A DNA stretch of 61,381 nt. Source: Actinotalea endophytica (GTDB lineage Bacteria; Actinomycetota; Actinomycetes; Actinomycetales; Cellulomonadaceae). The translations under genes and the position numbers were made by a program. The stretch lies in contig NZ_JAOVZU010000015.1 in assembly GCF_025717005.1 (NCBI RefSeq), positions 1-61,381 of the forward strand. Reading direction: 5' to 3'. Positions 43,592-50,818 of this stretch are shown here, in pieces; position 1 is the first letter of the stretch, and each line of letters starts with the position of its first letter. The notes beneath the pieces were generated by a model. It made no database searches, was not told the origin of the DNA, and was given only the letters and a program-made list of their open reading frames with translations.

Positions 43592-44770
43592 TCAGGCGAA
43601 CCGCGACATGAGCGTCCGGACGCTCGCGACGTAGCGGCGGGTGTCCGCGAACATGCCGTTCCGCCGAACGCTCGCCAGACCCTGGTAGTAGCCGGCGATC
43701 GCGGTGGACGTGTCGTCCGTCGCCGAGGTGAGAGCGCGCAGGATGGCCACGCCCGCGACGACGTTGTCCTGCGGGTCGAGCAGGTTCAGGTCGCGCCCGA
43801 CCAGGTCCGACGCCCACTCCCCGGACGACGGGATCACCTGCATGACCCCGATCGCGTTGGCCGGCGAGACGGCCGCCTGGTTGAACCCGGACTCCTGGTA
43901 CGCGACGGCCAGCGCCAGCGCCGGGTCGACGCCCATGTCACGGGCGGTCTGCTCGACCAGGGCGCGCATCTCGGAGCGCGACGGCACGCCGATGGCGAGC
44001 AGCGTGGCCTTGTTCTGGTTGGCCGAGGCGACCGTGGCCGCCGGGTACGTGCGCCCCTCGAACGTGGAGCCGACCAGTCCGGAGGTGACCGTGGTGCCGC
44101 CCGTGCTGGTCGGGATGGTCAGGGTCTGGCCGATCCGGATGAAGGCGCGCGAGTCGAGCCCGTTGGCGGCGACGATGGCCTGGACCGTGGTCCCGTAGCG
44201 CGCTGCGATGTGGGAGACGGTGTCGCCCGAGGCCACCGTGTAGGTGGTGGTGCTCGTCGCGCTGCTCGTGGTGCTGGCGGAGGCGCTTGCAGCGCCGGTG
44301 GTGCCGCCCGTGCTGGTGGGGATGGTCAGGGTCTGGCCGATCCGGATGAAGGCGCGCGAGTCGAGCCCGTTGGCGGCGACGATGGCCTGGACCGTGGTCC
44401 CGTAGCGCGCTGCGATGTGGGAGACGGTGTCGCCGGAGACCACGGTGTACCTGGTGGTCGTGGCGGTCGGGGTGCTGGTCGTCCGGGACGCGGTCCCGGT
44501 CGTCGCGTCCGACGCGGTCGGGATCGCCAGCGTCTGGCCCACGCGGATGAACGCGCGCGAGTCCAGCCGGTTCGCGGCGACGATCGCCTTGACGGTGGTG
44601 CCGTAGCGCAACGCGAGGTGCGAGACCGTGTCGCCGGGTTCCACGACGTGGTCCTTCGCCTGTGCCGGCTGGGCGGTCACCACGGTCGCGGCAACCAGGG
44701 CGAGTCCCACGCCTCCGGTCGCGCGCCGGAGCGCGGTGGTGCCCAGGGCCGAGCGCGGCTGGGAGCTCAT
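43592..44770 (-). CDS. Secreted LysM-domain lytic transglycosylase
   Basis: A 392-residue cell-wall hydrolase. A signal peptide (residues about 1-38, ending AQPAQAKD) is followed by three LysM domains (starting VVEPGDTVSHLA, VVSGDTVSHIAA and VASGDTVSHIAA) separated by Ser/Thr-rich linkers. A C-terminal SLT domain (about 270-392) has the catalytic glutamate in AYQESGF and the motif ANAIGVMQVIPSSG. It would bind and cleave peptidoglycan. LysM 2 and 3 are near-identical in DNA. ATG 44770 lies 6 nt after TAGGAC. A direct repeat TGTCACACC upstream resembles an MtrA box. It is 35 bp upstream of the PASTA kinase on the same strand. Confidence 0.88.
   Translation of the reverse strand: MSSQPRSALGTTALRRATGGVGLALVAATVVTAQPAQAKDHVVEPGDTVSHLALRYGTTVKAIVAANRLDSRAFIRVGQTLAIPTASDATTGTASRTTSTPTATTTRYTVVSGDTVSHIAARYGTTVQAIVAANGLDSRAFIRIGQTLTIPTSTGGTTGAASASASTTSSATSTTTYTVASGDTVSHIAARYGTTVQAIVAANGLDSRAFIRIGQTLTIPTSTGGTTVTSGLVGSTFEGRTYPAATVASANQNKATLLAIGVPSRSEMRALVEQTARDMGVDPALALAVAYQESGFNQAAVSPANAIGVMQVIPSSGEWASDLVGRDLNLLDPQDNVVAGVAILRALTSATDDTSTAIAGYYQGLASVRRNGMFADTRRYVASVRTLMSRFA
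44091..44434. repeat. Near-identical tandem LysM repeat (207-bp period)
   Basis: Positions 44091-44227 and 44298-44434 (137 bp each) differ at a single base (44111 C versus 44318 G), which is synonymous (Pro). The first LysM copy is much more diverged. The pattern points to a very recent tandem duplication or ongoing gene conversion. Confidence 0.9.
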
Positions 44771-44791
44771 CGGACCGTCCTAGCTGTTAAA

Positions 44792-44818
44792 GGTGTGACA
44801 CATGTGAATGGTGTGACA
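44792..44818 (-). promoter_or_regulatory. TGTCACACC direct repeat upstream of the LysM transglycosylase (MtrA-box-like)
   Basis: On the minus strand TGTCACACC occurs at 44818-44810 and again at 44800-44792, 18 bp start to start, just upstream of the TAGGAC (44782-44777) -10. MtrA of actinobacteria binds direct repeats built around GTCACA and controls peptidoglycan hydrolases (family knowledge from memory). The same repeat faces the divergent Rv2175c-like gene. Binding by MtrA is inference. Confidence 0.5.
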
Positions 44819-44896
44819 GAAGAGCACGGTACCTGACGTGATCAGACCGGGAAAGGGCCGCGCTGCGCGCGAACGGGTGAGTCCTAGGCTGGGTCC

Positions 44897-45292
44897 GTGG
44901 ATGAGACGACGTTGGAGCACCTGGTCGGTGCGTGGCTCCCGCTGCCGGACGTGGCCGAGCGGATGGGCACGGACGTGGGGAAGGTCCGCCGCATGCTGGC
45001 CGACGGCACCCTCGTCGCCGTGCGGCTCGGCGAGCGCAAGGTCCTCGGGGTTCCCGAGCGGTTCCTGCGACCGGCCGACGAGGGGTGGACGGTCCTCCCG
45101 GCGCTGGCCGGGACGGTGAGCGTGCTGCGCGACTCCGGCTTCGCCGACGACGAGGCCGTGGCCTGGCTCTTCACCCCGGACCCGTCCCTGGCGGACCTGG
45201 GCACCGGTGCCCCGACCTTGACCCCCGTGGACGCCCTCGCGGCCGGTCACAAGACCGAGATCCGGCGGCGGGCCCAGGCCTTGGCGATCTGA
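44897..45292 (+). CDS. Rv2175c-family DNA-binding protein
   Basis: A 131-residue winged-helix (excisionase-like) DNA-binding protein. The HTH is in PLPDVAERMGTDVGKVRRML with a wing at VAVRLGERKVLGVP. The C-terminal half is helical. Rv2175c of M. tuberculosis is phosphorylated on an N-terminal threonine by PknL, which abolishes DNA binding. Here the short N-terminal tail contains Thr4 and Thr5 (MDETTLEH), the only candidates. GTG 44897 is preceded by TAGGCT (44885-44890) with 6 nt between. It is divergent from the LysM/PASTA-kinase genes. Target genes are unknown. Confidence 0.85.
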   Translation: MDETTLEHLVGAWLPLPDVAERMGTDVGKVRRMLADGTLVAVRLGERKVLGVPERFLRPADEGWTVLPALAGTVSVLRDSGFADDEAVAWLFTPDPSLADLGTGAPTLTPVDALAAGHKTEIRRRAQALAI

Positions 45293-45313
45293 GCGGGCAC
45301 TGCGGCGGGCGGC

Positions 45314-46414
45314 TCAGGCGGAGCGCTGCACCGCCGCGCGGCCCAGCCCGAGCAGGACGGTTCGAGCGGGTTCGGCGAGCTCAGCCTCCGCCAGCGCAGC
45401 CAGGGCCGGGCCGGCGAGGTCGTCGATGAGGCGCTCGACGGAGTCCACCGCGCCCGTCGACCGGAGGATGGTGCGCAGCGCCTCGACCTCGCTCGTCGAG
45501 AGGTCGGCGCGACCGAGGCCGCGTCGCAGGGTGGCGGCATCCTCCGGGCCGGCCGCGGCCAGCCCGCGAAGCGCGAGCACGGTGCGCTTGCCCTCGCGGA
45601 GATCGTCGCCCGCGGGCTTGCCGGTCGTGGCAGGGTCGCCGAAGACGCCGAGCAGGTCGTCGCGGAGCTGGAACGCCTCGCCGAGCGGGAGGCCGACGGC
45701 CCGCAGCGTCCGCATCGCGGCGTCGTTCGCGCCCGCCAGGGCGGCGCCCAGGCTCAGCGGGTGCTCGACGCTGTAGCGGGCGCTCTTCGCCCGCACGACG
45801 GTGCGTGCGGCGGGTTCCTCGGCCACGGGCTCGCCCCAGGGCACCACCTCGGCGAGGACGTCGAGGTACTGCCCGGCCGTGACCTCGGTGCGCATCTCGT
45901 CGAAGATCGCGCGAACGGCGGAACGGCGGGCCGCGTCGAGGTCGCCCACGGCGTCGGTCAGCTCGCGCTCGCTGGTGATCAGGGCCAGGTCGCCGAGCAG
46001 GATCGCCCCGGCCACGCCGAACCGCGCACCGTCCCCGCGCCAGCCGTGCGTGCGATGGAGCGACTCGAACACCCGGTGGGCGGCCGGCAGCCCGCGCCGC
46101 GTGTCGGAGGCGTCCATCACGTCGTCGTGGAGCAGCGCCGCCGCGTGGAACAGCTCCAGCGCGGCGCCGATCCGCAGGGCCCGCTCGTGGCCGGGATCGT
46201 CCTCGCGGGGGTCCGCGTGCGCGCGCCAGGACCAGTAGCAGAACGCGGCGCGGAGCCGCTTGCCCCCGCTGAGCGTGTCCCGGAGCGTGGCGACGAGCGG
46301 ATCGCACGCCTCGCCCAGGGCGGCGAGCTCGGCGGCGAGATCGGCGAGGTGACGGTCGAGGAGCGCATCGACGGCGACGCGCACGCCGGGCACGTCGGCG
46401 GGCGGTGTGGTCAC
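45314..46414 (-). CDS. Polyprenyl (geranylgeranyl-type) diphosphate synthase
   Basis: A 366-residue trans-isoprenyl diphosphate synthase. The first Asp-rich motif is LLHDDVMDASDTRRG (DDxxD) and the second is QLRDDLLGVFGD (DDxxxxxD type), with GGKRLRAAF as the IPP-binding start. Product length cannot be read from sequence; idsA-type geranylgeranyl diphosphate synthases are the nearest guess, as idsA2 (Rv2173) is adjacent to Rv2175c in mycobacteria. GTG 46414 is preceded by TAGGGT with 6 nt between. It lies 16 bp downstream of the lipoprotein gene and converges on the Rv2175c-like gene. Confidence 0.9.
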   Translation of the reverse strand: MTTPPADVPGVRVAVDALLDRHLADLAAELAALGEACDPLVATLRDTLSGGKRLRAAFCYWSWRAHADPREDDPGHERALRIGAALELFHAAALLHDDVMDASDTRRGLPAAHRVFESLHRTHGWRGDGARFGVAGAILLGDLALITSERELTDAVGDLDAARRSAVRAIFDEMRTEVTAGQYLDVLAEVVPWGEPVAEEPAARTVVRAKSARYSVEHPLSLGAALAGANDAAMRTLRAVGLPLGEAFQLRDDLLGVFGDPATTGKPAGDDLREGKRTVLALRGLAAAGPEDAATLRRGLGRADLSTSEVEALRTILRSTGAVDSVERLIDDLAGPALAALAEAELAEPARTVLLGLGRAAVQRSA

Positions 46415-46430
46415 CCGTTCACCCTAGGGG

Positions 46431-46985
46431 TCAGCCCTGGGTGTGGATGCGACCGCCGATCGTGACGGTGCGCGTGCCGTTGTCGTCGAGCACGCCGATC
46501 GAGACCAGCTCGTCGCCCCCCGAACGGGTGAACGACAGCTCGGCCGCGAGCGCGGTGTCAGGGATGTCGATCTCGCTGAAGCCCGCGGCGGTCAGGGCGG
46601 TGCGGTAGAGGTCGACGACGTCCGGGACCGACATCGCGGTGTGCAGGTTCAGCGAGAGCTCCTGGACGTCCGCGTCGCCGACCGGGACCGACGAGGTGAC
46701 GAGGATCACCGCGTCGTCCGGGACCGGCAGGAGGTCGACCGGGAAGTCCGGCGTGAGCCGGCCGACCTCGGAGTGCTCGTCCGGCACGGCGGTGACGAGG
46801 TCTTCCGGCGTGGGCGACGGCGCCACCGACCCGACTCCCGTCGCGGCTGCCTCGTCCGGCATGGTCGGCGTGCTGCAGCCGGAGGTGACGAGCAGCAGTC
46901 CTGCGGCGCCGAGCACGGTGGCCGCGGCCCACGATGCGGGCGCGCGACGCTGCTGCCGCGCGTGCCGGGGGCGGGTGGGGGGCAC
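46431..46985 (-). CDS. Putative lipoprotein
   Basis: A 184-residue predicted lipoprotein. A basic N-terminus (RPRHARQQRR), a hydrophobic stretch (WAAATVLGAAGLLLV) and the lipobox VTSGC place the modified Cys near residue 36. The mature part is an acidic, cysteine-free domain of about 140 residues. The DVVDLYRTALTAAGFSE segment is typical of small secreted alpha/beta domains. Function unknown. GTG 46985 is preceded by TACCGT with 6 nt between, which excludes the longer upstream frame. It is divergent from the DUF4192 gene. Confidence 0.75.
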   Translation of the reverse strand: MPPTRPRHARQQRRAPASWAAATVLGAAGLLLVTSGCSTPTMPDEAAATGVGSVAPSPTPEDLVTAVPDEHSEVGRLTPDFPVDLLPVPDDAVILVTSSVPVGDADVQELSLNLHTAMSVPDVVDLYRTALTAAGFSEIDIPDTALAAELSFTRSGGDELVSIGVLDDNGTRTVTIGGRIHTQG

Positions 46986-47097
46986 TCCCCAACGGTACGC
47001 CAGCGCGAGCATCCACAGCGCGCGACGCCCGGGTGATGTCCACAGGTCGGGGAGGCGGCTGCTCGGCGATGCGTCGTGGCCCGCTGCGATGGCGGCC

Positions 47098-48183
47098 ATG
47101 ACGACGACGATCCGCACCGACTCCCCGCGCGAGCTGCTCGCGCTCGTTCCCTATCAGCTCGGGTTCCGGCCGTCCGAGAGCGCGGTCGTGCTCAGCCTGC
47201 GGAGGGGGACCCGGGTCGGTCTGGTCGCGCGGGTCGACCTCGCGGACCTCGCTTCACCGCAGACCGGGCCTCAGGTGGCCAGGTCGCTGGTCGGGCACCT
47301 GCTCGCGGACGGGGCGGGCGTGGCGGTGCTGGTCCTCTACACGGCCGAGGACCTGCAGGCGGACCCGAGCACGGGCCGGCGAGCGGTCGCACAGCTCGCC
47401 GACGCGGCGGACGGGCTGCTGCCCGAACCGGACTGCTGGGTGGTGGGTCCCGGCGGGTACCACGCCCTGGAGTGTCCGGACCGGGCGTGCTGCCCGGAAG
47501 GGGGGCGACCGCTCGCGGAGCTCGAGGGAACCCGCGTGGGAGCCGAGATGGTGCTGCTCGGAGCGGCGGTGGCGGGCAGCCGCGAGGAGCTGGCCACCCT
47601 TCCCGACGCGTCGCCGACCGCCCGACGCGCGGCGCGTCGGGCGGCGCAGCGGTGGGAACGGCGCGGTGGCGACGCGATCGAGCACGGGCAGGTGCACCGG
47701 TGGCGGCGCGACGGCCTCGCACTGTGGCGGAGCCTCCTCGGCGCCGAGGAGCACGGGGCGACCGACCTGGGCCGTCTGCAGGCAGCGCTCGACGACGTGC
47801 TCGTGCGCGATGCCGTGCTGCTGGACCTCGTCCCCGGGCGAACCAGGCTGGCTGACCGGGTCGTGGCCGGCTGGACGGGCGACGAGGTCGGCGAGGCGCT
47901 CGGGCTCATCGTGGACCCAGGACGTGGGGTCGCCCCGCCAGCCGGACGGATCGAGGACGCCGTCGAGCTGCTTCGCCAGGTCGCGGGCCATCGCCCGCGC
48001 GCCGCGGTCCCGGCGATCTCGCTGCTGGCGATGCTCGCCTGGTGGACCGGTGACGGCGCCAAGGCCGCAGTACTGGTGCAGCGCGCGCTCGCGACGGAAC
48101 CGGGCTACCGGCTGGCCCGGCTCCTGGAGGAGGCGCTGACGGTCGGGATGCCGCCGGGATGGGTGCGCAGCGCCTCGAGCTGA
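47098..48183 (+). CDS. DUF4192 domain-containing protein
   Basis: A 361-residue cytosolic actinobacterial protein of unknown function. The family start LLALVPYQLGFRPSESAVVLSLR is clear, followed by several alpha/beta blocks. A cysteine-containing segment (ALECPDRACCPEGGRPL) is present, as is a C-terminal helical part with AMLAWWTGDGAKA. ATG 47098 is preferred to an in-frame ATG at 47089 because conserved sequence begins soon after it. DUF4192 genes lie beside sigA in many actinobacteria, so the position is as expected. Confidence 0.85.
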   Translation: MTTTIRTDSPRELLALVPYQLGFRPSESAVVLSLRRGTRVGLVARVDLADLASPQTGPQVARSLVGHLLADGAGVAVLVLYTAEDLQADPSTGRRAVAQLADAADGLLPEPDCWVVGPGGYHALECPDRACCPEGGRPLAELEGTRVGAEMVLLGAAVAGSREELATLPDASPTARRAARRAAQRWERRGGDAIEHGQVHRWRRDGLALWRSLLGAEEHGATDLGRLQAALDDVLVRDAVLLDLVPGRTRLADRVVAGWTGDEVGEALGLIVDPGRGVAPPAGRIEDAVELLRQVAGHRPRAAVPAISLLAMLAWWTGDGAKAAVLVQRALATEPGYRLARLLEEALTVGMPPGWVRSASS

Positions 48184-48260
48184 CCGCGGTCGCAGGTGGG
48201 GCGCGGGCCCGAGCGATCCGGTAGCGTCCGACCAGGGACATCGTCGTCGCTGGAGGGCTC

Positions 48261-48656
48261 ATGAGCGTCGTCGTCGGATACGTCGCGACCGCCGAGGGCG
48301 ACGCGGCGTTCGAGACCGCGATCGCCGAGGCCCGCCGGCGCGCGGTGCCGCTCGTGGTCGTCGTTGCCGGGCGGGCATCGGGTTTCGGGCCGAGGCCGGA
48401 GGCGGACCCCGAGACGATCGCGGCCGTGCGCGAGCGGCTCGCGCTCCAGGCAGACCTGATGTCGGAGCTGGTGACCGCGAGCCGTGGGCGGGACGTCGCG
48501 GACGACATCGTGAGCGCCGCGGTCGACCGCGCTGCCGAGCTGATCGTGATCGGGCTGCGCCGGCGCAGCCCGGTCGGCAAGCTCCTGCTCGGGTCCAACG
48601 CGCAACGGATCCTGCTCGACTCGCCGTGCCCGGTCCTTGCGGTGAAGCCGGGCTGA
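48261..48656 (+). CDS. Universal stress protein
   Basis: A 131-residue single-domain UspA-family protein. It begins [19 protein letters not shown] and ends with the ATP-binding motif [31 protein letters not shown] (shown in parts: G-2x-G-9x-G(S/N) is intact around LLLGSNAQR). It probably binds ATP and acts in stress or dormancy responses. ATG 48261 follows GGAGGG by 5 nt, and TAGCGT at 48223-48228 is a likely -10 with a leader of roughly 27 nt. It lies between DUF4192 and sigA on the same strand. Confidence 0.88.
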   Translation: MSVVVGYVATAEGDAAFETAIAEARRRAVPLVVVVAGRASGFGPRPEADPETIAAVRERLALQADLMSELVTASRGRDVADDIVSAAVDRAAELIVIGLRRRSPVGKLLLGSNAQRILLDSPCPVLAVKPG

Positions 48657-48760
48657 GAGTCGTCCGAACGAGCGCGCGGACCGCTCCGGGAGTGCTCCTG
48701 TCGGGGTAACCGGGCCGCACCCGCGGCCCTCGCCGGGCATGCCACGGCGCGAGCGGACGT

Positions 48761-48766
48761 TACAAT
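48761..48766 (+). promoter_or_regulatory. Likely -10 element of the principal sigma factor gene
   Basis: TACAAT at 48761-48766, within the only AT-rich stretch of this 160-bp gap, precedes the sigA start (48817) by about 50 nt. No convincing -35 is visible; GGCATG about 17 nt upstream is weak. Confidence 0.5.
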
Positions 48767-48816
48767 GGGTGTCTGTTTTCCGGACCGTGATCGCGAGTCC
48801 AGCCGAAAGGTACCCC

Positions 48817-50280
48817 GTGACGTCTGATTCCCCCCGTTCTGCTGCGCCCGAAGCCACCCGTGTGCACGCCGCCGCCGCGCGCCGTGCGTCCGCGGTGACG
48901 GCCGAGGTCGACGAGTCGCCCGCGCGCGCCAGGCGTGCCAAGGCCACGGCCGACGAGCCCGCTGCTGCGGCTGTCGCGACGGCCTCGAAGGGGGCGGCTG
49001 CGACGGGCGGCGCGAAGGCCAAGGCCGCGGCGAAGGGCGGCGCGAAGGCCAAGGTCGCGACCAAGGCCGGCGCGAAGGCGACGAAGGACGAGGTCGACGA
49101 CGAGCGCACGACCGACGAGGACGTCGAGCAGAACGACGGCCCCGACGAGGACGTCGACCTGTCCGACGACGTCGAGGCGGGCGACCTGGAGGACTCCGAC
49201 GACGAGTCGGACTCCTCGGGCGACGACTCCACGGAGGAGTCCGACGAGGAGGAGTCCGAGGCGCCCAAGGCGAAGCCGGTCGCGGGGGAGTCCGAGGACG
49301 AGCAGGCCGGGTTCACGGTCTCCGACGCCGACGACGACGACGCGCCGGCGCAGCAGGTCGTCACGGCCGGCGCCACGGCGGACCCGGTCAAGGACTACCT
49401 GAAGCAGATCGGCAAGGTCGCGCTCCTCAACGCCGAGCAGGAGGTCGAGCTCGCCAAGCGGATCGAGGCCGGCCTGTTCGCGGAGGAGAAGCTCGCGGGG
49501 GCGTCGACCATCGAACCCAAGCTCCGTCGCGAGCTCGAGTGGATCGCGAACGACGGCCGCCGGGCCAAGAACCACCTGCTCGAGGCGAACCTGCGACTCG
49601 TGGTGTCCCTCGCCAAGCGGTACACCGGCCGCGGCATGCTCTTCCTGGACCTGATCCAGGAGGGCAACCTGGGCCTGATCCGTGCGGTCGAGAAGTTCGA
49701 CTACACCAAGGGCTACAAGTTCTCGACGTACGCCACGTGGTGGATCCGCCAGGCGATCACCCGCGCGATGGCCGACCAGGCGCGCACCATCCGCATCCCG
49801 GTGCACATGGTCGAGGTCATCAACAAGCTCGCCCGCGTGCAGCGCCAGATGCTCCAGGACCTGGGCCGCGAGCCCACCCCGGAGGAGCTGGCCAAGGAGC
49901 TGGACATGACGCCCGAGAAGGTCGTCGAGGTCCAGAAGTACGGCCGCGAGCCGATCTCGCTGCACACCCCGCTCGGCGAGGACGGCGACAGCGAGTTCGG
50001 CGACCTGATCGAGGACTCCGAGGCCGTGGTGCCCGCCGACGCGGTGAGCTTCACGCTCCTGCAGGAGCAGCTCCACCAGGTGCTGGACACCCTGTCCGAG
50101 CGCGAGGCGGGCGTGGTCTCGATGCGGTTCGGTCTCACCGACGGCCAGCCGAAGACGCTGGACGAGATCGGCAAGGTCTACGGCGTCACGCGCGAGCGGA
50201 TCCGTCAGATCGAGTCCAAGACGATGTCGAAGCTGCGCCACCCGAGCCGCTCGCAGGTGCTGCGCGACTACCTCGACTGA
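48817..50280 (+). CDS. sigA: Principal RNA polymerase sigma factor (SigA/HrdB)
   Basis: Primary sigma-70 factor, 487 residues. The N-terminal 180 residues are unusual in composition: Ala/Lys-rich repeats ([20 protein letters not shown]) and then a long acidic stretch of Asp/Glu/Ser. Conserved regions follow: 1.2 ([20 protein letters not shown]), 2.3-2.4 ([20 protein letters not shown]), 3, and 4.2 with the [24 protein letters not shown] 48817 follows GAAAGG by 7 nt. Length and the invariant regions leave little doubt it is the housekeeping factor. Confidence 0.95.
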   Translation: MTSDSPRSAAPEATRVHAAAARRASAVTAEVDESPARARRAKATADEPAAAAVATASKGAAATGGAKAKAAAKGGAKAKVATKAGAKATKDEVDDERTTDEDVEQNDGPDEDVDLSDDVEAGDLEDSDDESDSSGDDSTEESDEEESEAPKAKPVAGESEDEQAGFTVSDADDDDAPAQQVVTAGATADPVKDYLKQIGKVALLNAEQEVELAKRIEAGLFAEEKLAGASTIEPKLRRELEWIANDGRRAKNHLLEANLRLVVSLAKRYTGRGMLFLDLIQEGNLGLIRAVEKFDYTKGYKFSTYATWWIRQAITRAMADQARTIRIPVHMVEVINKLARVQRQMLQDLGREPTPEELAKELDMTPEKVVEVQKYGREPISLHTPLGEDGDSEFGDLIEDSEAVVPADAVSFTLLQEQLHQVLDTLSEREAGVVSMRFGLTDGQPKTLDEIGKVYGVTRERIRQIESKTMSKLRHPSRSQVLRDYLD

Positions 50281-50319
50281 GGCGCTCCCGGCACCCCGGG
50301 GGATGTCCGGCGCGATGCC

Positions 50320-50343
50320 GACCGAGGGCCTTCGCCCCTGGTC
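50320..50343 (+). terminator. Imperfect hairpin after sigA
   Basis: GACCGAGGGC (50320-50329) can pair with GCCCCTGGTC (50334-50343) with two mismatches around a 4-nt loop, 40 bp after the sigA stop. A weak terminator candidate; read-through to the next gene is possible. Confidence 0.35.
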
Positions 50344-50374
50344 AGCGGCATGATCGTTGCGGGACGATGGTGAC

Positions 50375-50818
50375 ATGGCACGGGCCGATCGGGTTCTGGC
50401 CGTCGCTGTCGGCGCCATCGTCGTCGCGGCGGGTGCTGCGGCCGTGGTCGCGACCCAGCGCGGTCCCGAGGCCTATGACCCGGCGTCGCCGGCCGGCGTG
50501 GTCCAGGTCTACCTCGGTGCGCTGGCCGATCACGACCCGGTGTCGGCGGCCGGCGAGCTCGCCGACGCGAGCCCGTGCACCGCGTCCGACGTGACGCAGG
50601 CCTACCTTCCCGAGACGTTCCGCGCCGACCTGCGCTCCGAGACGACCCGCGCGGACACCGCGACGGTGCAGGTCCGGATCACCGAGGGGAGCGACGGCCC
50701 GTTCGGCGAGGGCTGGAGCCACGACGAGACCTTCCAGCTCGTGCTCGAGGACGGCCGCTGGCGGGTCGCGGGAGCGCCGTGGCCGATGGGGTGGTGCGAG
50801 GGGCAGGAGTCGCAATGA
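50375..50818 (+). CDS. Membrane-anchored hypothetical protein
   Basis: A 147-residue protein with one N-terminal helix (VLAVAVGAIVVAAGAAAVVA) and an external domain. The domain holds two cysteines (SPCTASD and MGWCEG) that could form a disulfide. The domain size and the strand pattern (TATVQVRITEG, FQLVLEDGRWRVAGAPW) resemble NTF2-like or DUF4878-like secreted domains, but I do not claim a family. Its stop overlaps the start of the large DUF5671 gene by 4 bp, so the two proteins may function together at the membrane. Confidence 0.7.
   Translation: MARADRVLAVAVGAIVVAAGAAAVVATQRGPEAYDPASPAGVVQVYLGALADHDPVSAAGELADASPCTASDVTQAYLPETFRADLRSETTRADTATVQVRITEGSDGPFGEGWSHDETFQLVLEDGRWRVAGAPWPMGWCEGQESQ

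Noticed and set aside
44897-45292. Phage excisionase gene
   Set aside because: The winged helix resembles excisionases, but the neighbourhood with a PASTA kinase and idsA-like gene identifies an Rv2175c-type regulator. No integrase or attachment site is nearby.
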